Assembly: GCF_028769735.1 (NCBI RefSeq)
Contig: NC_088171.1
Location: 94,731,412 to 94,795,411, forward strand
Source: Zonotrichia leucophrys gambelii
Lineage: Eukaryota; Chordata; Aves; Passeriformes; Passerellidae
Reading direction: 5' to 3'
DNA: 64,000 bases
The notes beneath the pieces are model-generated. The model worked only from the letters and a program-made list of their open reading frames with translations. It searched no databases and was not told the DNA's origin. Below are positions 10,290 to 22,300 of this stretch, piece after piece. The first letter of the stretch is position 1; every line of letters starts with the position of its first letter. Position numbers and translations under genes: made by a program.

Positions 10290-12240
10290 GGCATTTATTC
10301 ATAATTATATGTTTCTTGGTGACTAGGTCTTTTTCAGATATTCTGTTTTTTAGAGTTATTTGACTGATCATTCTTCAAATGGGAAGGGACTTCTACTTTT
10401 ACCAAATAGTGCTTCTGCAGAAGCCCTCTTACAAGCAGCAGGACCATTTTAGGTCCATAGTCACAATACCTGGTACACGTACTGATGCTCAGCCATAGAT
10501 TTTCCAGTGGATTCAGTTAAAGGGTTTTGTAAAGTTTCAAAAATTCTTCTTCACCTAGTGAATATTATTAATGGTACATACAGTGGGAATTCCAGCTAGA
10601 AGCATAATATTTTCCAGAACAATAAAATACTTGAAACTGCTTGCTCTACATCTTTTTTTCCATAGCAAACTTTTAAGATCATAAAGGCCAATTTTGCCAC
10701 ATCTTTTAAAATTACATTCATTTGTATCTAGTTGAAGAGATGGAAATTTCCTAAGATCATATGCCTTGTAATAAATATAATGATAGACTGATAATGGCTA
10801 GGGCTTGAAGGAAAAAATCCAGGGTAAACTTAATTTTAGGGCACTATTCAGGACGGGCTGTACACACCATTTTTGATTGTAACACAGGAAAACATAGATT
10901 TTATTCATTAATGCAGACAGAAAAATATTATTAATTTTGATTTAGTGCATTCTTAATGTAAATTTTTAGTACATATGTCATTAGCATCATAAAGAATTGT
11001 GTACAATGGAGAATTGTCCCTCTCTTGGGCTGTGCCTGACTACTAGGTTTAGTCTCACTATGGTGATTTTGGGTAAAGGTGGAATGGATTGAGCCTTTGT
11101 GACCGTTTTTCTCTCTTACTCAAGGTGAGCATCAAGTGAGCATCAAGCCACCATGATTTTTGTTTTAACTAAGATCTGCTGTTAGAAACATATTTCCTCT
11201 TTCATCTCTGATAATAAAAATATTGTGTTGTGTTTGAGTTTTGCATTATTAGAAAGGTATATTGTCCTTCCAGCTGAATGCTAGAAGGATACCAGCACTC
11301 AAGGACCATACAGAGCATTCAAAGTTCTCAGCATTTTATTCCTAGGCATATTGTGTTGTCTTTCCTTGCTCAGGGATAAAGTGAAGTCCTTGGTCATTAA
11401 ATGCATCGTAAAAAAACAAGGTTGTTTGGGATGTACTGTGGCAAAACAAGAAAAAAAAAAAACCAAAAACCAATTGGTTGCATCTGTGATATGTACAGAA
11501 GAGTTGCATGAGTAACAATTTTTTCAAATCAAATTCCTGCAGTCAAAGGCCAAAGCCATCCAAGTGGCCCAGCTTTCAGATGTGTTGATCACTGTCAGTT
11601 CAATAGATTGGTGTTTCTGAGGCAGTGAATTCCATATGTTTTTGTCATAGAAAATTCCTCCTGTAACTGGATTCTGTTTGGACATACATTCTACTTTCTT
11701 TTTAATATGTTACTTCATATATAACATTGCATAATGCAACTGCCCCAGGCTTCTTCACTGATCAAAATAGGAGAAGAGAGGGACCTTTGGAGGGTTCACA
11801 CATATATATATTCAGATATGACATGTTGTTCATTTTAATTTTGGCTTCAGATTGTTGTTTAGCACTTTCATACTGATCACAGCATTAATAAAAGGATTAC
11901 ATTTGTTGTATGCATAACTTGGATAGCCAGTGTACAAATTTCGTAGCCCTTCTGGTGTTTAGGTCAGGCTATGGTCATTGGGCTTGTCTTTTTCATCAAA
12001 TGTTTATGTTAAGCTGAAGGGGTAGCTTAGGGTCAACATGATAACTCTTCCATGAATGAATATGGAACGAAGAAGTAATTTTTGTTGTTAAAGATACAAC
12101 TTCTCTGCTTCACATTGCTGTAAGAGAGCATTATCAATGCAGAGAGGGTGAAGAGTATTTCTTAAACATGCAGATAAGGCCTTTTTGATGAGTTTCGTAA
12201 TAAATTTGTCTTGCAGCAGGGGGAAAAAAACCCAACTTCT
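10290..12240. other. intergenic, nothing recognised
   Basis: AT-rich, CpG-poor sequence just 3' of PTGR3. Small features only: a direct repeat of tgagcatcaag at about 11126-11148 and an A-rich patch at 11450-11465. There is no open frame with family features, RNA gene or transposon that I can identify. Confidence 0.6.
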
Positions 12241-12600
12241 CTTTATTTAAAAGTACATTCTGCAAACTTAAAGTTGTGGGAGCATGGCTGCCTTTGAATA
12301 AGTAAGCTATGATGGATTTAAATAATGTTTAAATATTAGATGCCTCGGAAAATGTATATGGCATGCACACACTGAGAGGTTTAAATGATGATAGGACATT
12401 GAACATACAAGGAAAAGAAATACTGTAGAGTCACAGCAAGGGATTAATAACAATACACTTAATATGCTTGCAAAAAAGGTGTATTAAAAGCTGTGTGCAC
12501 AGTGGGGACTTAAATGATTAAAAATAATAATACATTTGCCTTGGAAGTACTAACTATACCATATGTAGAGAGCAGGGATTTAAATAATAATACTATTAAT
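12241..12600. repeat. degenerate tandem array, about 65-bp unit, 5-6 copies
   Basis: A core of the form (g)ggatTTAAATaAt recurs at 12318, 12381, 12444 (as ggattaataa), 12510 and 12580, with a weaker copy near 12247. The spacings are 63, 63, 66, 70 and 71 bases. Between cores, diverged but alignable blocks reappear, for example tgcctcggaa and tgccttggaa, and gcacacactgagagg against gcacagtgggg. This looks like an old, decayed minisatellite rather than a simple repeat. The call rests on alignment by eye. Confidence 0.55.
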
Positions 12601-14553
12601 AATAGCAGCTCATTGAGATGTGGTTGCTAGCACTACATCCTAATTTTACCTTTCTAAATGAATTTGCTACAGAGGAATCTGGCATTGTTTGCTGAGGCTA
12701 ATAACCGAATTTCCCTTCCCTACACACATATGCTTCCATGGAAAAACAACAAAGAACTAGATGAAGAGCTGGCTTTTTTCCTGAGTCTGTCACATGTGTG
12801 CATACGCACGCGCACACGGACACACACGTACTCACTCGCTCTCTCCTAGCTTGCAACCCTCAGCACATTTTACAGATATGCTTCCTACTTAATTGCTATG
12901 CTGGATTCTCCTAATACCTTTTTGAATCAAGTTGGGTTTCTACCAAGCAATAGTTTGCTGTATGTTTGTATGCGTGCAAATGTGTGCAATGTATATGCAC
13001 ATAAAGTGTATATTTAGTAAGTCGATATGAATAACTGCTGTGTCATGTAAATACAGATAATTGCAATCTCTCAAGGAAAAGTTTGCAGTAGTGTTTGCAG
13101 ATATTATATATATTCCTACTTCTGTCTGAGGAGTAAAGAAATTTCTCTGCTGAATAGCTGTTAGTATCTATTTTACAAGATTTACTCATTTTCAGGTACC
13201 TAATGTAGCTGCTAGCATGCATGCACGACAATACAATTTATATGGTAAATGGAACCAAATAATGGCTTCACTGAATGTTATGGCTGCACTGAAGGGAAAT
13301 GTCACGGTAAATAGCTGCCAAATTATGGATCATGCCGAAGTGTCACAACTGCACTAAAGACAAATAGCACTAGAGGCTATTGCCACTGTGACGCTTTTGA
13401 GTTATGAAGAAGAGGAGCAGCCTGATGTGAGCCTCTTTGTGTCCTCATTATAGCAAAGGGTTACTGGTGCAGTGTACAAGAAAACCTAGTCCTACGTGGT
13501 GGCTAGTTATTAATCTGTTCTTTTCCAATCTAACAGCTATAGCAAACCAGAAAATCTTTTCCTTGCTTTATGAATACATATAAACACATACAAACAAAGA
13601 AAAATCTCCCGGTTTTATGAATGTAAATGTGTACGGGAAATGACTAGTAATGGAAAAATGTTGTAATAAAATAATCTAATCAAAGAATATTATTAAATTT
13701 AATATCATATGTGTCTGAAAGCTTTAGTTGCTTCTTATGCAGATAGATGTGTGAAATATAAGCAATAATGCACTTTCTCTCTTTGTAAAGACTTGAGTAG
13801 TAAGGACATTACCAACTAAATTGCTTCTTCTAAACTGAAGTGTGTCCCGGTTTCTTTCATTTTAATGGGAGGGTAATAAAGATGAAAGACTAACATTTTA
13901 ACTGATGGATCCCTTAAGCTACAGAATAGAAATTTATTATGTTTTGAGGGAATATGCTAAATGCTGAAATGTGTAAAGAAGCAGGGAAATCCCAGGTAAA
14001 ATAAAAGCAATGTAACCTCTTTTTTCATTGTTATTATTATGACATACTTTTATGAATGGAAAACTACATACTGCTCTTAAGCTGAGAAACAACACTGATC
14101 TTTCTTTTCAGAAAAAAAAAAGGGGGGAGTTACTTGGAAAAAAAAATTTGGAAATGGAGGAACATCGCTCAGCAAGTGGTCGCTTCTCTCTACGATCACT
14201 TTTCAAATGCTGCCGGCAGTGTTCAGGGAAGTGAGTTTGATGCTCTGCACACTATTGTACACACCACAAACGTACCATCCATAACACAGCACAATTGTCA
14301 GTTGCTGTTTTACAGAGGGGCCAGGGCTGAACAATCATGGTGGATAAATTACTTTTCTATTCTACAGCAAGTGGCTTTCCTACCATGTGAAGCTTAAGGT
14401 CATTGGCAGGGCAGCGAGGGGGAAGCTTATATATTAGTTAAAACTAATGCACTAATAGTGTTCAGATAGAGGAACTAAACCAATTAATTAAAGCTAGGTT
14501 TGTTCTTCAAGAAGGGGGGATGACTGGGGCAGTTATTGTACCAAGAGGCACGC
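12601..14553. other. intergenic, small repeats only
   Basis: An alternating CA/CG-rich patch lies at 12801-12836 (catacgcacgcgcacac). A diverged direct repeat of about 62 bp starts at 13244 and 13306 (ggtaaat...ccaaat.atgg.tca). The rest is AT-rich without recognisable genes. The short open frame around 14134-14397 has no family features. Confidence 0.5.
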
Positions 14554-14611
<58 letters not shown>

Positions 14612-14665
14612 GTGTGTATGTGATATGTGTATGTGTATGTGTATATGTATATGTATGTGTATGTA
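14554..14665. repeat. (ATGTAT)n hexanucleotide microsatellite
   Basis: At least nine near-perfect ATGTAT units run from 14554 to about 14610 and grade into interrupted TATGTG/ATGTGT units up to about 14665. All frames through it are open and give alternating Met-Tyr or Val-Tyr peptides, an artefact of the repeat. Confidence 0.95.
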
Positions 14666-17600
14666 TTTTTGCCTTCTTACTACACCACTTCTTGCTACAA
14701 TATTCCTGTAGAAAACTTGGGTTTTTTTCTTTTGTTCTTTAATATCTGCATTAAAACCTTTGTAATTCATGACTGAAGAAATTCAGATTTCAGAAATAAG
14801 AAAATATTCTCCAAAAATTTTAAAACTTTAGTAATAGAATCTGCTTACAGTCTATGCAGTGTAGTCTAAGGGGGGAGGGGAAGAAAAACCTGTCAAAAAT
14901 TAGGTAGAAGATCCTTGAATGGCAATTAGTGTGCCCAGAATTTATTTTATGTGCAACGCAGTTGCAAGTAGCTGCTTCTTATTAAATGAAAATCCTGTAT
15001 TATGTACTTCAGGAACATTCCGACTAATGAGTATGTAATGTCCTTAGTGTAACACAGAACTTCTTTTTGTGTTCACAACCACAAAATGCTGGAAACTTGA
15101 CAAATGATATCATTTAAGACAGATGCCTGCCTTAGGGACCTGTTTTTTGGCTTCCTGTTTCTGGTTTTTATTTCAATAACATTTGTAATTGCCACAGGAT
15201 CTGTACCTGTGTAGTGTTTTAACTCCTTCACATATGCCCCAATGCATTAACTCCTTGGGTAGGTACCCGGGAATATTTTTTTTTCTTTTTCCTTTTTCCT
15301 CCCCAGCTGGTGTGTTCTTCCTGCCTCTCACAGGCGCAGCTACACACATAAATAAAAGCTGGATCTTATTAGACCAGATGAAATGGTAACCTCAAAGGGG
15401 GTAAACACTTACTGCACTTGCTGTGTTTTACTAGTGCAGAAGTACATCTAGACCAGGCCCAAGGCAAAACTTGAGAAACTGTGAGGTACAGCCTGCTGGT
15501 TCTAGGCACACAATGTCCTTATCTCAGTTATACTTTTCAATGTATATTTCCCCATTAAGCTCACATTCTTTACTTAGGTTATAAGGCAGGAAAATTTTTT
15601 ATGTCACTACAGTTGATGCTGTGTATAAGGGGCATTTTGGCAGTGCTGGTTCAACACAAGTTGTTGTGCCTCCAGCAGAGCCTGCTTCATGTAAAGCCCT
15701 TATCACAGGACAAGAGCAGTTTTCAGCTCCCCAGGCACTCAGCATGGATCCTGGCAGACTGCAAGAAACCTTCCCACAATCCATAACAGCCCAGAGGTTT
15801 TGGTGGTGCTTGATAGCATGTTCTTTCTCTCTTTTTTTGTAGGTCTCGCAAAAAAAAAAAAAAATTAAAAATGGGCTGTGTGCAAGAAGCTTGCATGAGT
15901 CTTTGTAGGAGAATATTCACTGAGCCACTTCACTGAATACTGCAGGGTCCAGTAATAACAAAACAGCCTTGGAAATAGCATGAGCTCTTGGCACCTATTC
16001 TGCAGGTGAGACTTTTCTACTTGTCATAAGCAGTTACCTCTCTGGGACTTAGAGCATTTTCTGGTGTCATTTTGACACAAAAACTCTGCATTCAAGCCTT
16101 CTGTCATAGGACATGCAGACTTATTGCACCTGTACTCTTAAGACAAGTTTATCCTACAAAGTGCTAAACAACTGTATATTTCTTCAGAACTGGAGCTGAT
16201 GACTCTAAAATCCTCAAGAAATGTCTCTGTTTACTGCAAGACCAGATAGCACATCATAAAAACCTACCCTCCAGGCTTTCTGTAAGAGAAGGAGGGGAAA
16301 GTCTTTATCTTATGTCACAAGAGGGAGGTCAAAAGGACCAAGCAAGTGCCAGACCAAGTCACTTCTGCTGTTCTAGGGTTCATTTGCAGAGAAAGTAGGC
16401 AGGCACACAAATCTCATTATGCGTTACGAGGATCTGTGCAAAGGCTTCTTGTGCGCTGTCTTAAAACCATACCCCTAAGGGACTCATTCACAAAGGGATA
16501 GAAGGAAAGGAAATTTGTATATTTTCTGGAAGCAGTAAGACATGACATGCAGCACGGTTCTGGCTGATTACAGCATGCCTCAGGTGAGCTGGGAGGCATG
16601 AGGCTGCCAGCCAAGTGATTTCAACCACCTAAGAAAGAGAACTCCACAGAAATGCATTGTGTGCCATGTCTGATTGCTGCAAAGAAAAACACTCCAACTT
16701 CATTCACATTGGCATGGCATTATTGGCATGACTGTTCCTGGCAGCCTATTGGCAAGTTTTATTTGCATCCAGAGTTTTGAAGGCCATTTCATAACATTAA
16801 ACAAGAATAATGCTGAAAATGCCTAGCTTATTTGCCCCTTGACAGCAGTGTGTAATCCCTCATTGAAGCCCTAATGAGGGTTTCTCCTTGGTTTATGTTA
16901 CTTCCAAAATAACCCCTGCATACAAGCAACATAAGGTACGCATAGGGTGTGGCAAGAGTAGCCAGATGAAAGTGGATTAAATACATTATTTTTCCTGTAT
17001 CCTCAGTAATCAAGGTGCAAAGTCAGTTTCTGGATCATTTGACTTCTTACTGAGCTGCAAAACCTCAACCTGCTATCACAAGTGCCTACAAATAAGAGAG
17101 AGATTGAGTCAGTTTCCTCTCCTGGGAATGTAAATGAGGAGCAAGAATAACACACTCGAAACAGTGTAAAAACAGTCTCTGAGGAGAACCTGGCTCTTGT
17201 TTCTGTGTGTGTGTGTGTGTGTTCATGCTGCTGGAAAAAACAGTTTTAATGCACAGACCTGCCTAACCTCAAGTTGTAGTGAAATTTCCCAGGGCCTCCA
17301 GATAACTCCCAAAGTCTTGAGAAATTCAGTTCAGTCAATGCAGAAATTCAGTGTTTTCAGTCAATAATGCTGTAAGAGCTATGGTGACAATGGCAGCAGC
17401 TTTGCGAGCTCTGGGCTCTCAGATGATGGGCAGTGGCAAAGCAAGGCTTGCTCTGGAGAAAGTGCTAAAAAGACAACTCTCCAGTTCCTGGGTGTTCTCT
17501 AAATGAATTGGACTATGAAGGACAGATTATTGTCCATTCTAGTTCAAAAAACCAGCTTTTCCCCTCACTCCTGTAAGCTGCAGTCTTGACTTACTTGATA

Positions 17601-19295
17601 GCTCCGTTTTCCGTCCCTTCTCCCTCTTTCTCTCTGCTTCCCTCCCTACTCCGAACAAAAAATAAAGGGTGCAAAAAATAGAGAGGGAGGCTGCTGGAAG
17701 TTTCAGGTTTTTCTCTTCCTTTTCAGCAGGGGCAGGTCAAATTGTCTTGTAATATATGTAAACCTAAGAAAGCACAGAGCTTTCCCTATATGCTCTGCAA
17801 CAAAATTTAAGTGAATTTATGGCAAATATATACATTTTTCATTTTCCACAGAAACAGACAATTTTTCTTTACAACATGTGAGATCTTTTCTAGCTACACA
17901 AGAAAAAAAAAAAACAAAACGACCCACCAAGGTGCTTTTCCACCTGTGTGATTTAATTTGCAGTGTCTCTTATTCTGTTAATGTGATGAAGCAACTTCTT
18001 TGGCATTTCTTCCTTTCTTGTTTGTGAAAAGCTGCGATGTTCGGCAGTCACAAAATGCACATCATGGTGCAAAGAGGAAAGGGCCAAATATTTGTCCTTT
18101 TCCACAAACTTGAAATTGTGGCAATACAAAACATTTCAGCATTGGGACACATGGTATGAAGTAGAACCCTGTAAGATGAGTAGTGTGCTGTGGATAAAAT
18201 ATGCTGTAGAGATGAGGGTAGTATCTAGCAGGGGCAAAAAAAGGATGTTGATAGTGGTGAGTGGAGGAAAGCCAAAGTCTGTGCTTCACCTGAGATGAGT
18301 TCAGGCTTTTTCCCCACCATGTAAATCAGATACAGTCCTAAATCTAATAGAAGTGCTTTACAAATACACTGCAGTGAGCACTAATGCCAGTGTCCTTGCT
18401 TTCTAGATTATTTTCTTCCATCTTCCTGGCATTATGTCACATTTTCCACTAATTACAGACAATGTAAGGTGGGAAGGTGAAAGCAATTATTTCTTTGCTT
18501 CCAGAAATAGTCAGAACTTTACCAGTCATATATAAATGGCAGCAGTACCTTTTAATATTTTCAGTAAACAAAATATTGATAGTGCCTTCAAGTTGCCTGG
18601 AGGGGAATGGTCATTCAGGCTTAGATTTTTTTGGCTCTTCTCGTCATAATTTTGCCAGAGTACAACTGACACCCATGCTTATCCAAATGATGGAAAAGTT
18701 TCTTGGTCTTGAAAACCAGCTGTTCTGTACCAGAGAGAACACAGAGAATGGTGCTGTTCCACTGCTTTCCTATCTGCCACGCTGTAAGTGGAAAGGTTGA
18801 ACAACCCCCAGTCCTGACACTTGTACATCAGGTAGTATGAACCAAGCTCTGAAGACAAGCACATTTGCTCTAAGAGCCTGTATCACTCCAAGATACTGTT
18901 TCAGAGTCTTGTGGGTGACTTAATCTCTTTGTTCAATGCTGTATTTAAAAAAAAACCACCAACAGCCCTATTCTCTGTCCCAGGGTTGCCGTGGTTCTGT
19001 GCCTGGCAGGCTGGCTTTGCTCTGAAGCACACCAGCTCTCCATACCTTGTATATTTTAATGCCGACACTGATCTTCAATCAGCCTTGCTCTGGCCTTCCA
19101 GTGAAAATATGCCAAAATGTCATAGGTTTCCAAATGAAATGCAAATACTGAACTTTCTGAAATTTACTGATAGTATTTTACTCCTTTACTGCATCTGAGC
19201 TGTACCAACGAGGCGCATCGGAAACAAGGGTTTAAGATTCCTGACAGCAAAGGTCTTTGCACTTGCCACTCCACAGGTGTCTCAGCTGGATGGTC
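14666..19295. other. intergenic, nothing recognised
   Basis: CpG-poor sequence. It contains a poly-A run at 15850-15865, a (TG)n tract at 17204-17222 and an A run near 17903-17914. Short open frames have no hydrophobic segments, motifs or family resemblance that would support a gene. Confidence 0.6.
17204..17222. repeat. (TG)n microsatellite
   Basis: Nine to ten TG units in otherwise ordinary intergenic sequence. Confidence 0.9.
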
Positions 19296-19352
19296 TGTGG
19301 CACCTTGATGATCTTAAAGGTCTTTTCTATCCTAAATGATTCTACAATTCTA
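19296..19352 (+). mobile_element. CR1 LINE 3'-end remnant
   Basis: The stretch ccttgatgatcttaaaggtc, then cctaaatgattctacaattc, matches the extreme 3' end of CR1 (tgatctttaaggtcccttccaaccc followed by a degenerate ATTCTATG tail). Only about 55 bases remain, so it is a heavily 5'-truncated old insertion in sense orientation. Confidence 0.75.
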
Positions 19353-22300
19353 CCTCCCATTAAGACTATGAGTCCTCTGCTTGCTTGCTCACTCAGCACA
19401 ATGAAAAAAAGCAATGAAATACTCGAAGTCAGGTCAGACTACCTTTTGTCATATGTAAGTGTTATTACACAGATGTCACAGCAGCAGGTGCAAAATAAAT
19501 ACCTGGGTAATGGAAACCATTTGCTTTGCCTTTAGCCACAGGCATCAGGTCTGATTTACTCGTGGCTGGCAGCTAAGAGAGCAAGGGAGAGCCAGGTCCC
19601 TATAGTCAGGCTCACTCTTACTTGCTCAGAGATGGGAAAAGATGGCCACAGTGGAAGCTTCTCCGGAGGAGATCATCCTATTTTTCACCCATGCCCTCTT
19701 CCTCATGTTCCCCTACTGTTCTGCCAGAGCAGGGAGATTTAGCTGAGCCTTGAATCCACACTTACACACTGCCCTTTCATCATTTGGACCTTGGTGGATG
19801 TACACAATCTGGAGCAGTCTTTGCTCAAGGCAAACAAAGTAAAGGAGGAGAGTGACATTTCAGTCTTTCATTGCAGAGTCATTCAGGTCACTCACTGAAA
19901 TTATAGACACCAGCTCCAGCTATGTTAACAGCCAACTTTAGATTATTAACCATCCTTTTGTTAGCAGTACATTTATGGTGCCAGTGCACAGAGAATTCCT
20001 CCAAATTACAGGGTGTCCTAACACAGCCGGTCAAACCACATGGACCTCTAGATGCAGTAAGCAGTGTAATTAAACATGTTTTCTCATTTGTATTTTCCTA
20101 GCAGCACTCAAAATACACTCGACTACTGGATGCCGTTCTTTGCATCAGGCTATGAAAAGAGATAAGAGTGAAGGGTGCCTTAACAATAGCTCATTAAGAA
20201 TACATCAACCATTTTCTTTTATTGCATTATTTATGTTTTGGGTGATAATACAACACTATTTCCAGGGCAAAGTGCACTCAAGAAGCATATTGGCCTGTAG
20301 GTGGTTTCATTTGATTAGGTTTAGAAGGGGGAAAGCTATAGCAATTTCTTTTACCTGCTGTTATCCTGAAAGACCTGAGCTTTTTCTTACTCTCATCAGG
20401 CCATATATTGTCAATACATTTGAGATACACCAAACTTCATTAGCCCTTTCAGATGCTTCTGGGAAAGGCAGTGACTGTTTTTTTATCCCCTAAGGCTCTA
20501 GAAATTCTTCACTGCAACAATCACTGGCATGCCTGGTAGGATCCATTTTTTAATGTAATGACCTTCTGCATACAAGCAAACAAACATGAAGAGGACCTAA
20601 ACATTTAGATCATAAAACTGATTTCGCACAAAGGAGTCCATGTTAAAAAAACCCTCGACCAAAAATAATAACAATACAGATAATGGTCATGAAAATGTAT
20701 TTTCATTTCTTTAACTGTATTTTATACTTAGTCAAATACTCTGTTAATTACAGTCTTATCTCATGTTTCTTCTTTATTCTCTTACAGAGCCATTTTCACT
20801 GTCTAATGCTGCTCTGCTGTACATTTTGGTACATAGGTAAAGATCCAAGGAAAAATTTTGGCCCTGGCCATGGAATATTTACTCAATCTGAAATGTAAGT
20901 AAAAGAAATTAAACTGATAACCAGAAACTGTAAAAGCGGGAAATTCCTTACTTGTTATAATGCAGCTTCAGTCTCTTTGACTCTTTCTGTTGCTTTTCTG
21001 CCATTAACAATATTAATGATTATTAAAAAAAAAAACCCAACAACAAAACAAAACTAAATAAAACAACAACAACAAAAAACCCCAAACCAAAGCAAAACAA
21101 AAAACCCCACCCAAATCTGGGAGTTGCAGAAGGGATAGAAACCGTCAGATATTCCAAAGAGAACATGAGAGAATTTAGGTTGAAAATTGAGGCTATGGCA
21201 TAGAGTGCATGCCAGGTCTGCTCCTTGTTATGGAGAAGGACTCTAACAGAGCTCACAGGGTGTGAATGGATCCCCATGCCTATGTCTAAGAATTAATTAA
21301 GAAACCAGACAAGCAACTAGAAAGAGATGCTCCTCATACTCTTTTAAGCCCTGAAAGTGTCCACTAAATATTCTTACTGTGAAGGAGAATGGCATCTTAA
21401 TACTAACTGAGAAGGCACTGTTATTAATATAAAATACAAATACCTCCAGTGTCTGAAAGAGTTTTGTAGCTAAAAAAACCGTAAACCACAAAACCAAAAA
21501 GAACATGGTCAAAACATTTCTGACTTTCAAAGTAATAGAATTAGTTTGACTGTGTATACTATTCACTGCCTTTCGAATTACAGATCACTGAGATCTCCAT
21601 CCCGAAATGCAATGTACTGGTATTCATCTTGTTGATGATATATACTCAGAGGGCTATTTCTCTAATTGATGGCTTCATCATTCAATTCAAGATGCATAAG
21701 GATAGCTATTGTTATCTAACACTATCATATGTTCCTATTGTTCCACACTTCTCTCCTTGTCAATGGCATCCAAGATATCCTATCTAAATCTTCAAGATAG
21801 CAAAAGAAAGGTGCATTATTTGTTGACTCCACACATCGCATTATTAAGCATTTGTGAACGACCTGCACATCTCCCCAGTGACATCTTTAAGTATTCAATT
21901 AAAATTGGACGAGAGAGTACACCAATACAAATAAATACTCAGTTATATGAAGGCTTTGAATTGAATTCTTAAATTATTCTAATACAGGTGCTTGCTAGCA
22001 GGCACTCAGTTGAAATCAGGACAGTGATGCAAGTGTGAGAATGAATGGTGTATGAAAGGCAGAAAGGCAGATTGCTTTATGGTGGAGTCATGGCAGAGGT
22101 TTGACAGGAAATGCTTCTCCCAATACAGCTGAGCAGGGAAGGAGAACCCTATTATATGGATGAGCGGGACCAGCAGTGGCATCTTGTCATTCTAACTTGT
22201 ATAAGTAAGCAAGCTTAATTGCTCCTTGTCTTTTCAAGATGACTTTCCACCAACAATCTCATTATCACACACGTATGTTTATTGCACATATTTGAGTCCC

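Noticed and set aside
14507..14770. Open frames through the ATGTAT microsatellite
   Set aside because: Met-Tyr, Val-Tyr and Ile-His peptides are direct translations of the repeat.
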